From: Lacinutrix sp. Bg11-31
Lineage (GTDB): Bacteria > Bacteroidota > Bacteroidia > Flavobacteriales > Flavobacteriaceae
Length of the DNA stretch: 64,000 bases
Reading direction: 5' to 3'
Assembly: GCF_002831665.1 (NCBI RefSeq)
Contig: NZ_CP025118.1
Span: 1,116,001-1,180,000 of the forward strand
Shown here: piece after piece, positions 54,409 to 64,000 of the stretch
How the letters are laid out: each line of letters begins with the position of its first letter
How positions within the stretch are numbered: position 1 is the stretch's first letter
Program-made: the position numbers and the translations under genes
Notes under the pieces: generated by a model
What the model saw: only the letters and a program-made list of their open reading frames with translations
Databases searched by the model: none
Told to the model about the DNA's origin: nothing

Positions 54409-56958
54409 TTATTCTTCTTCATTAGAATCAACAGTCGTGCCGTTTTCAGAATCATCAGTGCTTTCAGCGCCTTCAGGAATTATTACATTTCCATCTTCGT
54501 CTAACTCAATCTCATCCTCTTCGTGCATAACTTTAGCTACTGCTGCAATAGAATCTTTTCCTTTAAGGTTAATAAGTTTCACACCTTGTGTTGCTCTACC
54601 CATAACACGTAAATCTGCAACTGCCATTCTAATTGCAATACCAGATTTATTGATAATCATTAAATCATCTTCATCTGTTACATTCTTGATAGATACTAAA
54701 TTACCTGTTTTTTCGGTAACAGATATTGTTTTCACTCCTTTTCCGCCTCTATTGGTAATACGGTAATCTTCTAAACTAGAACGTTTACCATAACCATTTT
54801 CTGAAACTACAAGAATATTACTTTCCATATCGTCTACAGCAATCATTCCAATAACTTCATCGGTTTTCTCGTCTTGCAGTCTAATACCTCTTACTCCAGA
54901 TGCTCCACGTCCCATTGGTCTTGTTTTAGCTTCTTCGAATCTAATAGCTTTCCCAGATTTTAATGCTAACATCACTTGGCTTTCACCAGTTGTTAACTTC
55001 GCTTCTAATAAAGTATCCCCTTCCTTAATAGTAATAGCGTTAATACCATTAGTTCTTGGTCTAGAATATTGCTCTAAAGAAGTCTTTTTAACTTGACCTT
55101 TTTTAGTAGCCATAATTACGTAATGACTATTTACATAATCTTCATCTTTTAAATCTTGAGTACAAATAAATGCCATTACTTTGTCATCCTGCTCAATATT
55201 TATTAGGTTTTGGATTGCTCTACCTTTTGAAGTCTTAGATCCTTCTGGAATTTCGTAAACACGCATCCAGAAACACTTTCCTTTTTGTGTAAAGAATAAC
55301 ATGTATTGGTGGTTTGTACCAACAAATAAATGTTCTAAGAAATCTTCGTTACGCGTAGTCGAAGCTTTTTGTCCAACTCCTCCTCTATTTTGTGTTTTGT
55401 ATTCTGATAGAGAAGTACGTTTAATATATCCTGCATGAGAAATAGTAATCACTACTTTTTCATCTGGAATCATGTCTTCAATACTTAAGTCTCCACCAGC
55501 ATATTCTATTACAGAACGACGCTCATCTCCATATTTATCACGAATAACAACTAGTTCTTCCTTAATAATAGACATTCTGCGCGCTTCATCACCTAAAATA
55601 TCTTTTAGGTCTATAATCGTTTTCATTATTTCGTCAAACTCATTACGAAGCTTGTCTTGTTCTAGTCCTGTTAATTGACGCAGACGCATTTCGACAATAG
55701 CTTTCGCTTGAATCTCTGATAATTTAAAACGTTCAATTAAATTATTACGTGCTTCATCTCCATTAGAAGATGCTCTAATAATTTTTATTACTTCATCTAT
55801 ATTATCTGAAGCAATAATTAAACCTTCTAAGATATGCGCACGTTCTTCGGCTTTTCGTAATTCGTAAGTTGTACGTCTTACAACAACCTCATGCCTGTGT
55901 TCTACGAAATATTGAATTAATTGTTTTAAGTTCAATAATTGCGGACGTCCTTTTACTAATGCAATATTATTGACACTAAAAGACGATTGTAATGCTGTGT
56001 ATTTGTATAATTTATTTAAAACGATGTTAGGTATTGCATCACGTTTTAAAACGTAAACAATACGCATTCCGTTTCTGTCAGACTCATCTCTAATGGTCGA
56101 GATACCTTCAAGTTTCTTATCGTTTACTAAGTCGGCAGTTTTTTTAATCATGTCTGCCTTGTTCACTTGGTAAGGAATTTCTGTTACAATAACACATTCT
56201 CTACCTTGAACCTCTTCAATATTAGCATTTGCACGCATGACAATTCGTCCACGTCCTGTATGAAAAGCTTCCTTAACACCATCATAACCATAAATTGTTC
56301 CACCTGTTGGAAAATCTGGTGCTTTAATATGTGTAATTAACTCATCAATCTCTATATCATTATTATCGATGTAAGCAATAGTTCCATCAACAACTTCAGT
56401 TAAATTGTGAGGCGGCATATTTGTTGCCATACCTACTGCAATACCAGAAGCCCCATTTACTAATAAACCAGGAATACGTGTTGGAAGCACTGTTGGCTCT
56501 TCTAAAGTATCATCAAAGTTTAATTTATGGTCTACTGTTTCTTTATCAATATCTGCAAGCATATCCTCTGATATCTTACGCATTCTTGCTTCTGTATAAC
56601 GCATTGCTGCTGGACTATCTCCATCTACAGAACCAAAGTTACCTTGTCCATCGACAAGCATATAACGTAAACTCCATTCTTGAGCCATACGAACCATTGC
56701 ATCGTAAACAGATGTATCACCATGTGGATGATACTTACCTAAAACTTCACCAACAATTCTTGCAGACTTTTTATGTGCACTGTTTGCTCTAACACCCAGT
56801 TCATGCATACCATAAAGTACACGTCTGTGTACTGGTTTTAAACCATCTCTTACGTCTGGTAAAGCACGTGACACAATGACTGACATTGAATAATCAATGT
56901 AAGCCGATTTCATTTCATCTTCAATATTAATTGGAATCACTTTTTCGCCTTCTGCCAT
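54409..56958 (-). CDS. gyrA: DNA gyrase subunit A
   Basis: 849 residues. The breakage-reunion domain includes [16 protein letters not shown], the quinolone region [16 protein letters not shown] (Thr82 and Asp86 at the E. coli Ser83/Asp87 positions) and catalytic Tyr121 in [10 protein letters not shown]. The C-terminal beta-pinwheel carries the GyrA-box-like QNRGGVGQK. The last 30 residues are a strongly acidic tail. Divergent from clpC across a 273-nt region. Confidence 0.97.
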   Translation of the reverse strand: MAEGEKVIPINIEDEMKSAYIDYSMSVIVSRALPDVRDGLKPVHRRVLYGMHELGVRANSAHKKSARIVGEVLGKYHPHGDTSVYDAMVRMAQEWSLRYMLVDGQGNFGSVDGDSPAAMRYTEARMRKISEDMLADIDKETVDHKLNFDDTLEEPTVLPTRIPGLLVNGASGIAVGMATNMPPHNLTEVVDGTIAYIDNNDIEIDELITHIKAPDFPTGGTIYGYDGVKEAFHTGRGRIVMRANANIEEVQGRECVIVTEIPYQVNKADMIKKTADLVNDKKLEGISTIRDESDRNGMRIVYVLKRDAIPNIVLNKLYKYTALQSSFSVNNIALVKGRPQLLNLKQLIQYFVEHRHEVVVRRTTYELRKAEERAHILEGLIIASDNIDEVIKIIRASSNGDEARNNLIERFKLSEIQAKAIVEMRLRQLTGLEQDKLRNEFDEIMKTIIDLKDILGDEARRMSIIKEELVVIRDKYGDERRSVIEYAGGDLSIEDMIPDEKVVITISHAGYIKRTSLSEYKTQNRGGVGQKASTTRNEDFLEHLFVGTNHQYMLFFTQKGKCFWMRVYEIPEGSKTSKGRAIQNLINIEQDDKVMAFICTQDLKDEDYVNSHYVIMATKKGQVKKTSLEQYSRPRTNGINAITIKEGDTLLEAKLTTGESQVMLALKSGKAIRFEEAKTRPMGRGASGVRGIRLQDEKTDEVIGMIAVDDMESNILVVSENGYGKRSSLEDYRITNRGGKGVKTISVTEKTGNLVSIKNVTDEDDLMIINKSGIAIRMAVADLRVMGRATQGVKLINLKGKDSIAAVAKVMHEEDEIELDEDGNVIIPEGAESTDDSENGTTVDSNEEE

Positions 56959-57231
56959 ATATAATCTTAATTAAATTTTTATAGTTATTTCCTAACGCGC
57001 TAATATAATTATTTCATTAGTAACGGTAGGTCTTTATGCTTACTTTTTGAGAGTTTTTATTAACAATTTGCATACCCTTTTTCGTTAATAACTATCTTGT
57101 TAATTGTTTTGATGTTATAAACTTTTTTTTGTCTATTAGCTATCTTCATATTATTTAATAATTATTTAAGGAATAGTTTTTGCCATTGATAGTATGATTC
57201 ACTAAATTTATTGACGAAAAGGAACAACTAT

Positions 57232-59787
57232 ATGGATGATAATTTTTCACCAAGAGTAAAAGATGTAATAGCTTACAGCAAAGAAGAAGCGCTTCGCTTA
57301 GGTCATGATTTTATTGGGACCGAACACCTTATGCTTGGTTTATTAAGAGATGGAAACGGAAAAGCGATAAATATATTAAATGCCTTAGATATTGATTTAA
57401 ATCATTTAAGACGAAAAGTCGAAATATTAAGCCCAGCAAATCCCAATGTTACCATTACCTCTACTGACAAAAAAAACCTACACCTAACTAGGCAAGCAGA
57501 GCGTGCTTTAAAAACTACTTTTTTAGAAGCTAAACTATTTCAAAGCACCTCTATTAACACAGCACATTTACTGCTGTGCATTTTAAGAAATGAAAACGAT
57601 CCTACGACCAAGCTTTTAAATAAGCTTAAAGTAGATTATGATAATGTTAAAGAAAAATTTAAGTCTATGCTTACAAACGACGATAGTAATTATATAGAAC
57701 CAACATCAGAATCTTTTCAGGATGACAGCTCTAAAGAAAACGATGGTAACGAGTCTAAAGACATATTTAATACACCTAGTGGAGGAAAGAGCAACAAGAA
57801 GTCTAAAACACCTGTTTTAGACAACTTTGGTCGCGATCTTACTGCAATGGCAGAAGAAGGAAAATTAGATCCTGTGGTTGGACGTGAGAAAGAAATTGAG
57901 CGTGTATCGCAAATTTTATCTCGTAGAAAAAAGAACAACCCTTTATTAATTGGTGAGCCTGGAGTTGGTAAAAGTGCCATTGCAGAAGGTTTAGCAAACA
58001 GGATTGTTAGTAAAAAAGTGTCTCGTATCCTTTTTGGAAAACGTGTTGTTACTCTTGATTTAGCTAGCTTAGTTGCTGGAACAAAGTATAGAGGACAATT
58101 TGAAGAGCGCATGAAAGCTGTTATGAACGAACTTGAAAAAAATAACGATGTTATTTTGTTTATAGATGAAATACACACCATTGTTGGTGCTGGTGGAGCA
58201 ACTGGAAGTCTAGATGCTTCTAATATGTTTAAACCTGCTTTAGCAAGAGGAGAAATACAATGTATTGGTGCAACAACTTTAGATGAATACAGACAATATA
58301 TCGAGAAAGATGGTGCTTTAGAGCGTCGTTTTCAAAAAGTAATTGTTGAGCCAACTACTGTTGAAGAAACTATAGAAATCCTTAATAATATTAAAGATAA
58401 ATACGAAGAACATCACAACGTAGAATACACAGATGAAGCAATAGAGGCTTGTGTGAAGCTTACCGATCGCTACATGACAGAGCGTTTTCTTCCAGATAAA
58501 GCTATTGATGCTTTAGACGAAGCTGGCTCTCGTGTTCACATTACAAATATTGATGTGCCTAAGCAAATTATTGAGCTTGAAAAAAAGCTTGAAGAAGTTA
58601 AGGAGACTAAGAATTCTGTTGTTAAAAAACAGAAGTATGAAGAAGCTGCACGTTTACGTGATGACGAAAAACGTTTAGAAAAAGAGTTAGCTATTGCCCA
58701 AGAAAAATGGGAAGAAGATACTAAGCTAAATAAAGAAATAGTTTCTGAAGATAATGTTGCAGATGTTGTGTCTATGATGACAGGTATTCCTGTAAATAGA
58801 ATTGCGCAAAAAGAAAGTAATAAACTTGCAGAATTGCCAGATCTTATTAGTGGTAAAGTTATAGGTCAAGACGAAGCTGTTGCAAAGGTTGTAAAAGCCA
58901 TACAGAGAAATCGTGCTGGACTAAAAGACCCAAATAAGCCAATTGGTTCATTTATATTCTTAGGCCAAACAGGAGTTGGTAAAACGCAATTAGCCAAAGT
59001 GTTATCTCGTGAATTATTTGATAGTGAAGAGTCACTTATTAGAATAGACATGAGTGAATACATGGAGAAATTTGCTATCTCACGTTTAGTAGGTGCACCT
59101 CCAGGATATGTTGGTTACGAAGAAGGTGGACAACTTACAGAAAAAGTAAGACGTAAACCTTATGCAGTTGTTCTTTTAGATGAAATTGAAAAAGCCCATC
59201 CAGATGTTTTTAACATGCTTTTACAAGTATTGGATGATGGTTATTTAACAGACTCTCTTGGTCGTAAAATTGATTTTAGAAACACCATCATTATTATGAC
59301 TTCTAATATTGGAGCTCGTAAACTAAAAGATTTTGGAACAGGAATTGGATTTGGTACAGCATCTCAAAAATCTCAAGAAGATGCGAATGCTCGTGCAGTA
59401 ATCCAGAATGCTTTAAAAAAATCTTTTGCACCAGAATTTTTAAATAGAATTGATGATGTAGTAGTATTTAACTCTTTAGAAAAAGAAGACATTAATAAGA
59501 TTATAGATATAGAGTTAGAAAAACTTTTAACTCGTATTAAAGATCTTGGTTACGAATTAGAGTTAACAGATACTGCTAAAGATTACATTGCAGAAAAAGG
59601 TTTCGATAAACAATATGGAGCAAGACCCTTAAAAAGGGCTATCCAAAAGTATGTTGAAGATGCTTTAGCTGAAGAAATAATTACTTCTCATGTAAGTGAA
59701 GGTGATAAAATTATTATGGATTTAGATACTAAAACTGATGAAATAACAATTAAAATTGAAAAGGCTAAAAAGTCTACAGAATCTTAA
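57232..59787 (+). CDS. clpC: ATP-dependent Clp protease ATPase subunit ClpC
   Basis: 851 residues starting at the ATG 57232; an upstream in-frame TTG would add seven residues not typical of the family. Two ClpN repeats (about 1-145), an acidic linker, AAA+ module 1 with GEPGVGKSAIAEG near 244, a middle domain with a UVR-like segment (KQKYEEAARLRDDEKRLEKE) and AAA+ module 2 with GQTGVGKTQLAK near 583. It unfolds proteins for ClpP. It ends at a strong terminator. Confidence 0.96.
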   Translation: MDDNFSPRVKDVIAYSKEEALRLGHDFIGTEHLMLGLLRDGNGKAINILNALDIDLNHLRRKVEILSPANPNVTITSTDKKNLHLTRQAERALKTTFLEAKLFQSTSINTAHLLLCILRNENDPTTKLLNKLKVDYDNVKEKFKSMLTNDDSNYIEPTSESFQDDSSKENDGNESKDIFNTPSGGKSNKKSKTPVLDNFGRDLTAMAEEGKLDPVVGREKEIERVSQILSRRKKNNPLLIGEPGVGKSAIAEGLANRIVSKKVSRILFGKRVVTLDLASLVAGTKYRGQFEERMKAVMNELEKNNDVILFIDEIHTIVGAGGATGSLDASNMFKPALARGEIQCIGATTLDEYRQYIEKDGALERRFQKVIVEPTTVEETIEILNNIKDKYEEHHNVEYTDEAIEACVKLTDRYMTERFLPDKAIDALDEAGSRVHITNIDVPKQIIELEKKLEEVKETKNSVVKKQKYEEAARLRDDEKRLEKELAIAQEKWEEDTKLNKEIVSEDNVADVVSMMTGIPVNRIAQKESNKLAELPDLISGKVIGQDEAVAKVVKAIQRNRAGLKDPNKPIGSFIFLGQTGVGKTQLAKVLSRELFDSEESLIRIDMSEYMEKFAISRLVGAPPGYVGYEEGGQLTEKVRRKPYAVVLLDEIEKAHPDVFNMLLQVLDDGYLTDSLGRKIDFRNTIIIMTSNIGARKLKDFGTGIGFGTASQKSQEDANARAVIQNALKKSFAPEFLNRIDDVVVFNSLEKEDINKIIDIELEKLLTRIKDLGYELELTDTAKDYIAEKGFDKQYGARPLKRAIQKYVEDALAEEIITSHVSEGDKIIMDLDTKTDEITIKIEKAKKSTES

Positions 59788-59803
59788 TTATTTACAAGCT
59801 AGA

Positions 59804-59846
59804 AAAAAAGAGGTTATTTAATGAAAATTAAATAACCTCTTTTTTG
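59804..59846 (+). terminator. Terminator after clpC
   Basis: A 17-bp perfect stem (59804-59820 with 59829-59845) around an 8-nt loop, with A-run entry and T-run exit, 16 nt after the clpC stop. Confidence 0.92.
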
Positions 59847-59865
59847 AGTATATTATAAAACATAA

Positions 59866-60084
59866 CAAAAAAAATCTCACCTAGATATTGGTGCTGTTAC
59901 AATACATGAAAATTATTTAATTGTGGTTATAAATGAAGGTGAGACTGTAGACGTGGAATCTAACAAATTACTTATTGATATCGATGAAACCTTTTTCCAA
60001 AATAAGAATTTTGTTTATATATCGAATCATGTAAATTCTTACGCTGTTAATCCTGCAATATCTTTTAATACAAAAAATAAATAA
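59866..60084 (+). pseudogene. Truncated paralogue of the downstream STAS/SEC14-like gene
   Basis: The open frame 59866-60084 has no ATG and encodes a fragment that aligns without gaps to the first ~70 residues of the gene at 60365-60736. Over the 49 residues from ENY to NP, 22 are identical by eye (for example FVYISNHVNSYAVNP versus FVYIIHRINSYSVNP). It lacks the C-terminal half and a start codon and lies after the clpC terminator, so it is a degenerate tandem duplicate rather than an expressed gene. Confidence 0.75.
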
Positions 60085-60277
60085 TCTAATTTGTTTTGCT
60101 GTTGTATAAAAAAAGAGAGTGCAATAAATAATACTTTAATTGGAAAACTATTTTGATAATTATTAGTGAATTCTAACTAAGTGTTTATTATTACTGTAAG
60201 ATGTTCATTAATTTTATGCACTTAGCATATATTCAATAAATCAATTGTAAATAATTCATTATTAGTAATTTAAATTA

Positions 60278-60307
60278 TTGTTTTTTTAATAAAACTGTGT
60301 ACATTTG
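60278..60307 (+). promoter_or_regulatory. Complete Bacteroidota promoter (TTG-N19-TACATTTG)
   Basis: TTG at 60278-60280 and TACATTTG at 60300-60307 with a 19-nt spacer. The leader to the ATG at 60365 is about 50 nt, A-rich, with the string GCCAAAAAAAAACC. This drives the STAS/SEC14-like gene. Confidence 0.75.
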
Positions 60308-60364
60308 CACGCCAAAAAAAAACCAAGCTAACCAAACAATAACTATAAACGAATAAAACGATTT

Positions 60365-60736
60365 ATGACGATTAAAGATTTAGGTTTTTGCAAAGTACGG
60401 TTATGTGAAAATTATATTATTAACACTCCAAAAGAAGGAGTCATAGTTTCAATTGATGAAAGTAAAACGTTAATAGAAAACATATTGTCCCATTTCAATG
60501 GTAAACCTTTTGTTTACATTATACATCGTATTAATTCGTATTCGGTAAATCCAAAGATATATAAAGTAGCCTCTAAAATTGAAAATTTAGTTGGTTTTGC
60601 TATTGTATCTAATAATCATATGGGTTTAAAAAATGCTGAGATAGAAAGGCAGTTTTTTAATAAAACCTTTAAAATATATAGAGATTTAGATGAAGCAAAG
60701 CTTTGGGCAAACAAATTTGTAAAGGAATTTAACTAA
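60365..60736 (+). CDS. STAS/SEC14-like (SpoIIAA-like) small protein
   Basis: 123 residues. Alternating strands and helices (VRLCENYIINTPKEGVIVSI, PFVYIIHRINSYSVNPKIY, LVGFAIVSNNHMGLKNAEIE) match the small STAS/SEC14 or SpoIIAA-like proteins widespread in flavobacteria, for which I recall no tested function. A truncated relative lies just upstream. Its own strong promoter and long leader indicate independent expression. The family assignment is moderate; it may be a DUF. Confidence 0.7.
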   Translation: MTIKDLGFCKVRLCENYIINTPKEGVIVSIDESKTLIENILSHFNGKPFVYIIHRINSYSVNPKIYKVASKIENLVGFAIVSNNHMGLKNAEIERQFFNKTFKIYRDLDEAKLWANKFVKEFN

Positions 60737-60822
60737 CTAAAACAATGCTGTATTTTTAATTTCTAAGAAATACTTTCAGTTATAGAAATAAACTTAAAAA
60801 GGCTTTAGCGAAAACTAATTGG

Positions 60823-62361
60823 TTAATTACGTTTATCTATCCCATAATTATTCAAAAACAACTCTTCAATTTCGACATCAACATCACTTAAAAACTGAAT
60901 TGAAGCTTCAATATCATCGTGTAATACACGGTCTTTTGTAACAAAAGACACTTCTTTTCTATAAGACTCTAAAAAAGACTCTAAAAATGGAGAGGTCTTT
61001 AATGGGTTTCTAAAAGCTATAGCTTGACTTGCATTCATTAATTCTATAGCAATTACACGTTCTACATTTTTAATTAATCTATAAGCTTGTGTTGCAGCAT
61101 TTGCTCCCATACTAACATGGTCTTCTTGTCCATTACTAGACACAATACTATCTACACTTGCAGGAGTTGCTAACTGTTTATTAGCACTCACAATACTTGC
61201 TGCTGTATATTGAGGAATCATAAAACCAGAATTTAAACCAGGATTATCTACTAAAAATGCTGGCAAACCTCGTAAGCCAGAAACTAATTGAAACACACGG
61301 CGTTCAGAAATATTACCAATTTCGGCCATTGCGATCTTTAAATAATCGAGCGCTAATGCTAATGGTTGACCATGGAAATTTCCACCAGAAATAATTAAAT
61401 CTTCTTCAGGGAAAATATTAGGATTATCTGTAACCGAATTAATTTCGGTTAAAATAACGCGTTCAACAAAATCTAAAGTATCCTTTGTTGCTCCATGAAC
61501 TTGAGGTATACATCTAAAAGAATAAGGGTCTTGAACATGCTCTTTCTCTCTTGTAATTAATTCACTTCCTTTTAGAAACTCATTAAAACGTCTTGCTACT
61601 TTTAATTGTCCAGGATGCGGACGTACTTGGTGTACCAAATCGTGAAAAGGTTCTATTCTACCATCAAAAGCATCTAACGAGATACTTGCAATTACATCTG
61701 CCAAATAAGATGTTTTGTGAGACATTAATAAAAGATAGACACCATAGGCACTCATAAATTGAGTTCCGTTTAACAGTGCTAAACCTTCTTTAGCCTCGAG
61801 TTTTACAGGATCCCAACCAAACTTCTTTAGTATTGTACTTGCTTTAACTTCTTTTTTATCGTGTACCACTTTTCCTTTACCTATTAATGGTAAAGCTAAA
61901 TGTGCTAAAGGTGCTAAATCTCCAGAAGCTCCAAGCGAGCCTTGTGTAAATACAAACGGAAAAACATCATTATTAAAAAAGTCAATTAATCGGTTTACAG
62001 TATCTAACTGCACACCACTATGTCCATAACTTAAAGATTGTATTTTTAAAAGTAGCATTACTTTTACTACTTTTTCTGGAACACGATCTCCTGTTCCACA
62101 CGCATGAGACATCACTAAATTCTCTTGTAATTTAGTTAAATCTTTCTTAGAAATTTCTACATTATATAAAGAACCAAAACCAGTATTTATACCATAAAAT
62201 GGTTTATCGGCTTCACTTAGTTTCTTGTCTAAATACGTTTTACACGTTTTAATTTTTTGAATAGATTCCTTAGACAATTTCAGTTTCTTATTGTCTTTAA
62301 AAATATTGTAAATAGTTACAATGTCTAGTTTTTCTGATGATATATAATGGAATGTGCTCAT
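60823..62361 (-). CDS. hutH: Histidine ammonia-lyase
   Basis: Converts histidine to urocanate and ammonia. 512 residues, normal for HutH. The MIO cofactor forms from ASG at 145-147 in GSLGASGDLAPLAHLAL. The catalytic Tyr lies in FYGINTGFG (55-63). The selectivity pair Ser85-His86 in NLVMSHACGTG matches histidine lyases, whereas tyrosine lyases have other residues there, so a pigment-associated TAL role is disfavoured. hutU, hutI and other hut genes are not in the window. Divergent from the TlpA-like gene. Confidence 0.92.
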   Translation of the reverse strand: MSTFHYISSEKLDIVTIYNIFKDNKKLKLSKESIQKIKTCKTYLDKKLSEADKPFYGINTGFGSLYNVEISKKDLTKLQENLVMSHACGTGDRVPEKVVKVMLLLKIQSLSYGHSGVQLDTVNRLIDFFNNDVFPFVFTQGSLGASGDLAPLAHLALPLIGKGKVVHDKKEVKASTILKKFGWDPVKLEAKEGLALLNGTQFMSAYGVYLLLMSHKTSYLADVIASISLDAFDGRIEPFHDLVHQVRPHPGQLKVARRFNEFLKGSELITREKEHVQDPYSFRCIPQVHGATKDTLDFVERVILTEINSVTDNPNIFPEEDLIISGGNFHGQPLALALDYLKIAMAEIGNISERRVFQLVSGLRGLPAFLVDNPGLNSGFMIPQYTAASIVSANKQLATPASVDSIVSSNGQEDHVSMGANAATQAYRLIKNVERVIAIELMNASQAIAFRNPLKTSPFLESFLESYRKEVSFVTKDRVLHDDIEASIQFLSDVDVEIEELFLNNYGIDKRN

Positions 62362-62450
62362 TGGATTATTTTAAAGTCCACCAAAGTTGAGTAAATGTTA
62401 ATTATTATGCAAATAATATTAATAGTTTATGAAAATCTCTTTTAATCTCA

Positions 62451-62458
62451 TACTTTTG
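62451..62458 (+). promoter_or_regulatory. TAnnTTTG promoter element for the TlpA-like gene
   Basis: TACTTTTG exactly fits the -7 consensus, 22 nt before the ATG. The leader is short and A-rich. Confidence 0.55.
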
Positions 62459-62480
62459 GTTAAAATTTAACTACTAAAAA

Positions 62481-63842
62481 ATGAAAAAATTATTATTAGG
62501 TTTATCAGTATTGGCAACAGTAGCTTGTAAGCAAGAACCAAAAATTGATTATGTTGTTCTTTCTGGTAAAATGGATGCTCCAGCAGCTAAAAAGGCAATG
62601 ATTAATGGTATTGACTTTAAACAAGAAATTAATATTGCAGAAGATGGGACTTTTGCAGATACTTTAAGAGTAGCTGAAAGTGGTTTTTACAATATTTCTG
62701 TTGGAAGAGAAAGAGCGTCGCTTTATCTTAAACATGGGGATAATGTTACTGTTAATAAGAGTGCTAATGGTTTTTCTTTTGAAGGTCCAACTGCTACAGT
62801 AAATAATTATTTTAAAACTAAAGATAAAAACAACGCAACTTTAAGAGGTGATGCTGCTGCTTTTTATTCTTTAAATGAATCCGATTTTAAAGCTAAAGTG
62901 AATGCTTTAAAGGATGTTAATATAGAAACACTTAATAAACTTGAAAGTGCAGATGCAAATTTTGTTGCAGCTGAATTAAAAAATCTACAATACGATTCTT
63001 ACGCTTTATTAAATGATTATGAAAATGCACATGGTCATTTTGCTAAAATAGAAGACTTTAAAGCTTCTGAAGATTTTTTACCTTCAGAATTAAAAACCAT
63101 GACTTACGATAATGAAGTAGATTATAAAAACTCTTCAGCTTATCAGCAATTAGCTTTTGGAAGTATTCTTAATCCTATTTTTGATGGTATTGATGATATT
63201 AGCGAATTAAATCCATCTTTGTTGCAATCTGTTAGCGACATAAAAATTCCGGCATTAAAAAATGAGATTGTTGAATACTTAGCAAAAATGGCATTATCTC
63301 CAGGTAATACTAGTTTAAACGAGATGTACACGTTTTTAAGCGAAAATACTACAGACGATAAAACAAAAGAAGACATTAAAGTAAATTACGAAAAGTCTCA
63401 AGCTTTAGTAATGGGAAAAACGTCTCCAACTTTCGAAAATTACGAAAACCATAAAGGTGGCACAACATCTCTTTCAGATTTAAAAGGTAAGTATGTTTAT
63501 GTAGATGTTTGGGCAACTTGGTGTGGACCTTGTAAGGCAGAAATTCCTTCACTTCAAAAAGTAGAAAAACAATACCATGGAAAAAACATTGCTTTTGTAA
63601 GTACATCTGTAGATACAGCAAATGCTTACGATAAATGGAAAGCTATGGTAAAAGATAAAGAATTAGGCGGTATTCAATTATTAGCTGATAAAGCTTGGGA
63701 ATCTAAGTTTGTTCAAGATTACGGTATTAACGGTATTCCAAGATTTATATTAATAGATCCAGCTGGAAACATTGTTTCTGCTGATGCTCCAAGACCTTCT
63801 AGTCCTAAATTAATCGAGTTATTCGATTCTTTAAGTATCTAG
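62481..63842 (+). CDS. TlpA-like thioredoxin-fold lipoprotein with N-terminal DUF4369-like domain
   Basis: 453 residues. The lipobox is ATVAC (Cys16). Residues 20-300 resemble the DUF4369-type domain of Bacteroidota thioredoxin lipoproteins. The C-terminal thioredoxin domain has VDVWATWCGPCKAEIPSL (CxxC near 346-349) and GIPRFILID with the cis-Pro. It would reduce periplasmic disulfides from an outer-membrane or inner-membrane anchor. It ends in a bidirectional terminator. Confidence 0.92.
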   Translation: MKKLLLGLSVLATVACKQEPKIDYVVLSGKMDAPAAKKAMINGIDFKQEINIAEDGTFADTLRVAESGFYNISVGRERASLYLKHGDNVTVNKSANGFSFEGPTATVNNYFKTKDKNNATLRGDAAAFYSLNESDFKAKVNALKDVNIETLNKLESADANFVAAELKNLQYDSYALLNDYENAHGHFAKIEDFKASEDFLPSELKTMTYDNEVDYKNSSAYQQLAFGSILNPIFDGIDDISELNPSLLQSVSDIKIPALKNEIVEYLAKMALSPGNTSLNEMYTFLSENTTDDKTKEDIKVNYEKSQALVMGKTSPTFENYENHKGGTTSLSDLKGKYVYVDVWATWCGPCKAEIPSLQKVEKQYHGKNIAFVSTSVDTANAYDKWKAMVKDKELGGIQLLADKAWESKFVQDYGINGIPRFILIDPAGNIVSADAPRPSSPKLIELFDSLSI

Positions 63843-63850
63843 TCTTAAAT

Positions 63851-63904
63851 AATAAAGCATAAAAAAAGCGAACTTCTTAAAGTTCGCTTTTTTTATGCTT
63901 TATT
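63851..63904. terminator. Bidirectional terminator with 25-bp perfect stem
   Basis: Arms at 63851-63875 and 63880-63904 are perfectly complementary around a CTTA loop. The stem includes GCGAACTT and A-/T-runs on both flanks, so it can end both the TlpA-like gene and the convergent gene to the right. Confidence 0.92.
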
Positions 63905-64000
63905 ATTTTTCATCATCTGCCTGCTCAATTTGTGGCACTTCTGGCTGTTTAAACAAATCTAAATAAGCCAAACTTATACCATCTATAACATTACTTGCTA
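63903..64000 (-). CDS. C-terminus of an unidentified protein (cut by window edge)
   Basis: A minus-strand open frame enters from the right edge and stops at 63903. The 31 visible residues end GISLAYLDLFKQPEVPQIEQ followed by ADDEK. There is no motif to name it. It shares the terminator palindrome with the TlpA-like gene. Confidence 0.5.
   Translation of the reverse strand, partial: ASNVIDGISLAYLDLFKQPEVPQIEQADDEK

Noticed and set aside
57211-57231. TTG start for clpC adding seven residues
   Set aside because: ClpC proteins start MDDNFSPRVKDVI or similar, so the ATG 57232 is preferred.
60823-62361. Lyase as tyrosine ammonia-lyase of pigment synthesis
   Set aside because: Ser85-His86 selectivity residues and absence of pigment polyene genes nearby favour histidine ammonia-lyase.

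Overview
The window looks like chromosomal core sequence from a member of the Flavobacteriaceae (Bacteroidota). The evidence is consistent. The DNA is strongly AT-rich, and start codons follow A-rich leaders rather than clear Shine-Dalgarno sites. Several intergenic regions carry the Bacteroidota -7 promoter element TAnnTTTG. Many genes belong to families typical of marine flavobacteria: BshA, DUF3570/DUF4266, DUF4159, DUF2911, the THUMP-like methyltransferase, a Lacal_2735-type small protein, PgpH, and a TspO/photolyase cluster. I saw no phage, transposase, CRISPR array or plasmid functions.

Layout. 1-1300: edge of an unidentified gene, then bshA (bacillithiol). 1462-4425: a GH3/beta-lactamase fusion. 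4545-7681: a four-gene, partly overlapping extracytoplasmic redox/flavin cluster (thioredoxin, ApbE, DUF4266 lipoprotein, DUF3570 protein). 7775-14598: a minus-strand run with serB, a family often mislabelled as ABC ATPase, two Fe-S proteins resembling heterodisulfide reductase subunits, an MCE/MlaD protein and an N-acetylmuramoyl amidase. Plus-strand lptD and ridA follow. 18090-21056: an acetylhexosamine-kinase-like gene, then gapA and pfkA. 21328-26877: tamB-like and tsaD, divergent. 26890-27183: a decayed TfoX-type pseudogene. 27351-32253: a plus-strand run with a PPIase, rsmE, DUF4159, a TrmH-type methylase, an AI-2E-family permease and a THUMP-like methylase. 33324-33629: three tRNA genes (Arg-TCT, Pro-TGG, Ser-GCT). 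33732-42349: pgpH, thiolase, NlpC/P60, then a PIG-L deacetylase, a 35-residue membrane peptide and a sodium:solute symporter.

43671-53052 is the most coherent accessory block. A TetR-type regulator with a palindromic candidate operator stands before about twelve tightly packed plus-strand genes: ABC1 kinase, flavin reductase, DUF2867 reductase, TIGR03643, folE, SDR, glutathione peroxidase, a 54-residue coiled protein, TspO, SRPBCC, photolyase and a SnoaL-like protein. The block ends at a strong terminator. It reads as a light/oxidative-stress module in which FolE (pterin) and the flavin reductase could supply or reduce photolyase cofactors; that functional link is inference.

53124-63842: a TPR protein and gyrA, divergent clpC, a truncated paralogue next to an intact STAS/SEC14-like gene, hutH and a TlpA-like lipoprotein. 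A partial gene runs off the right edge. Features that gene calling would easily miss are the structured element at 11054-11129, a short repeat placed exactly 11 nt before two start codons (17575 and 50821), the 35-residue ORF at 40538, the two pseudogenes, and a tamB gene without an ATG.
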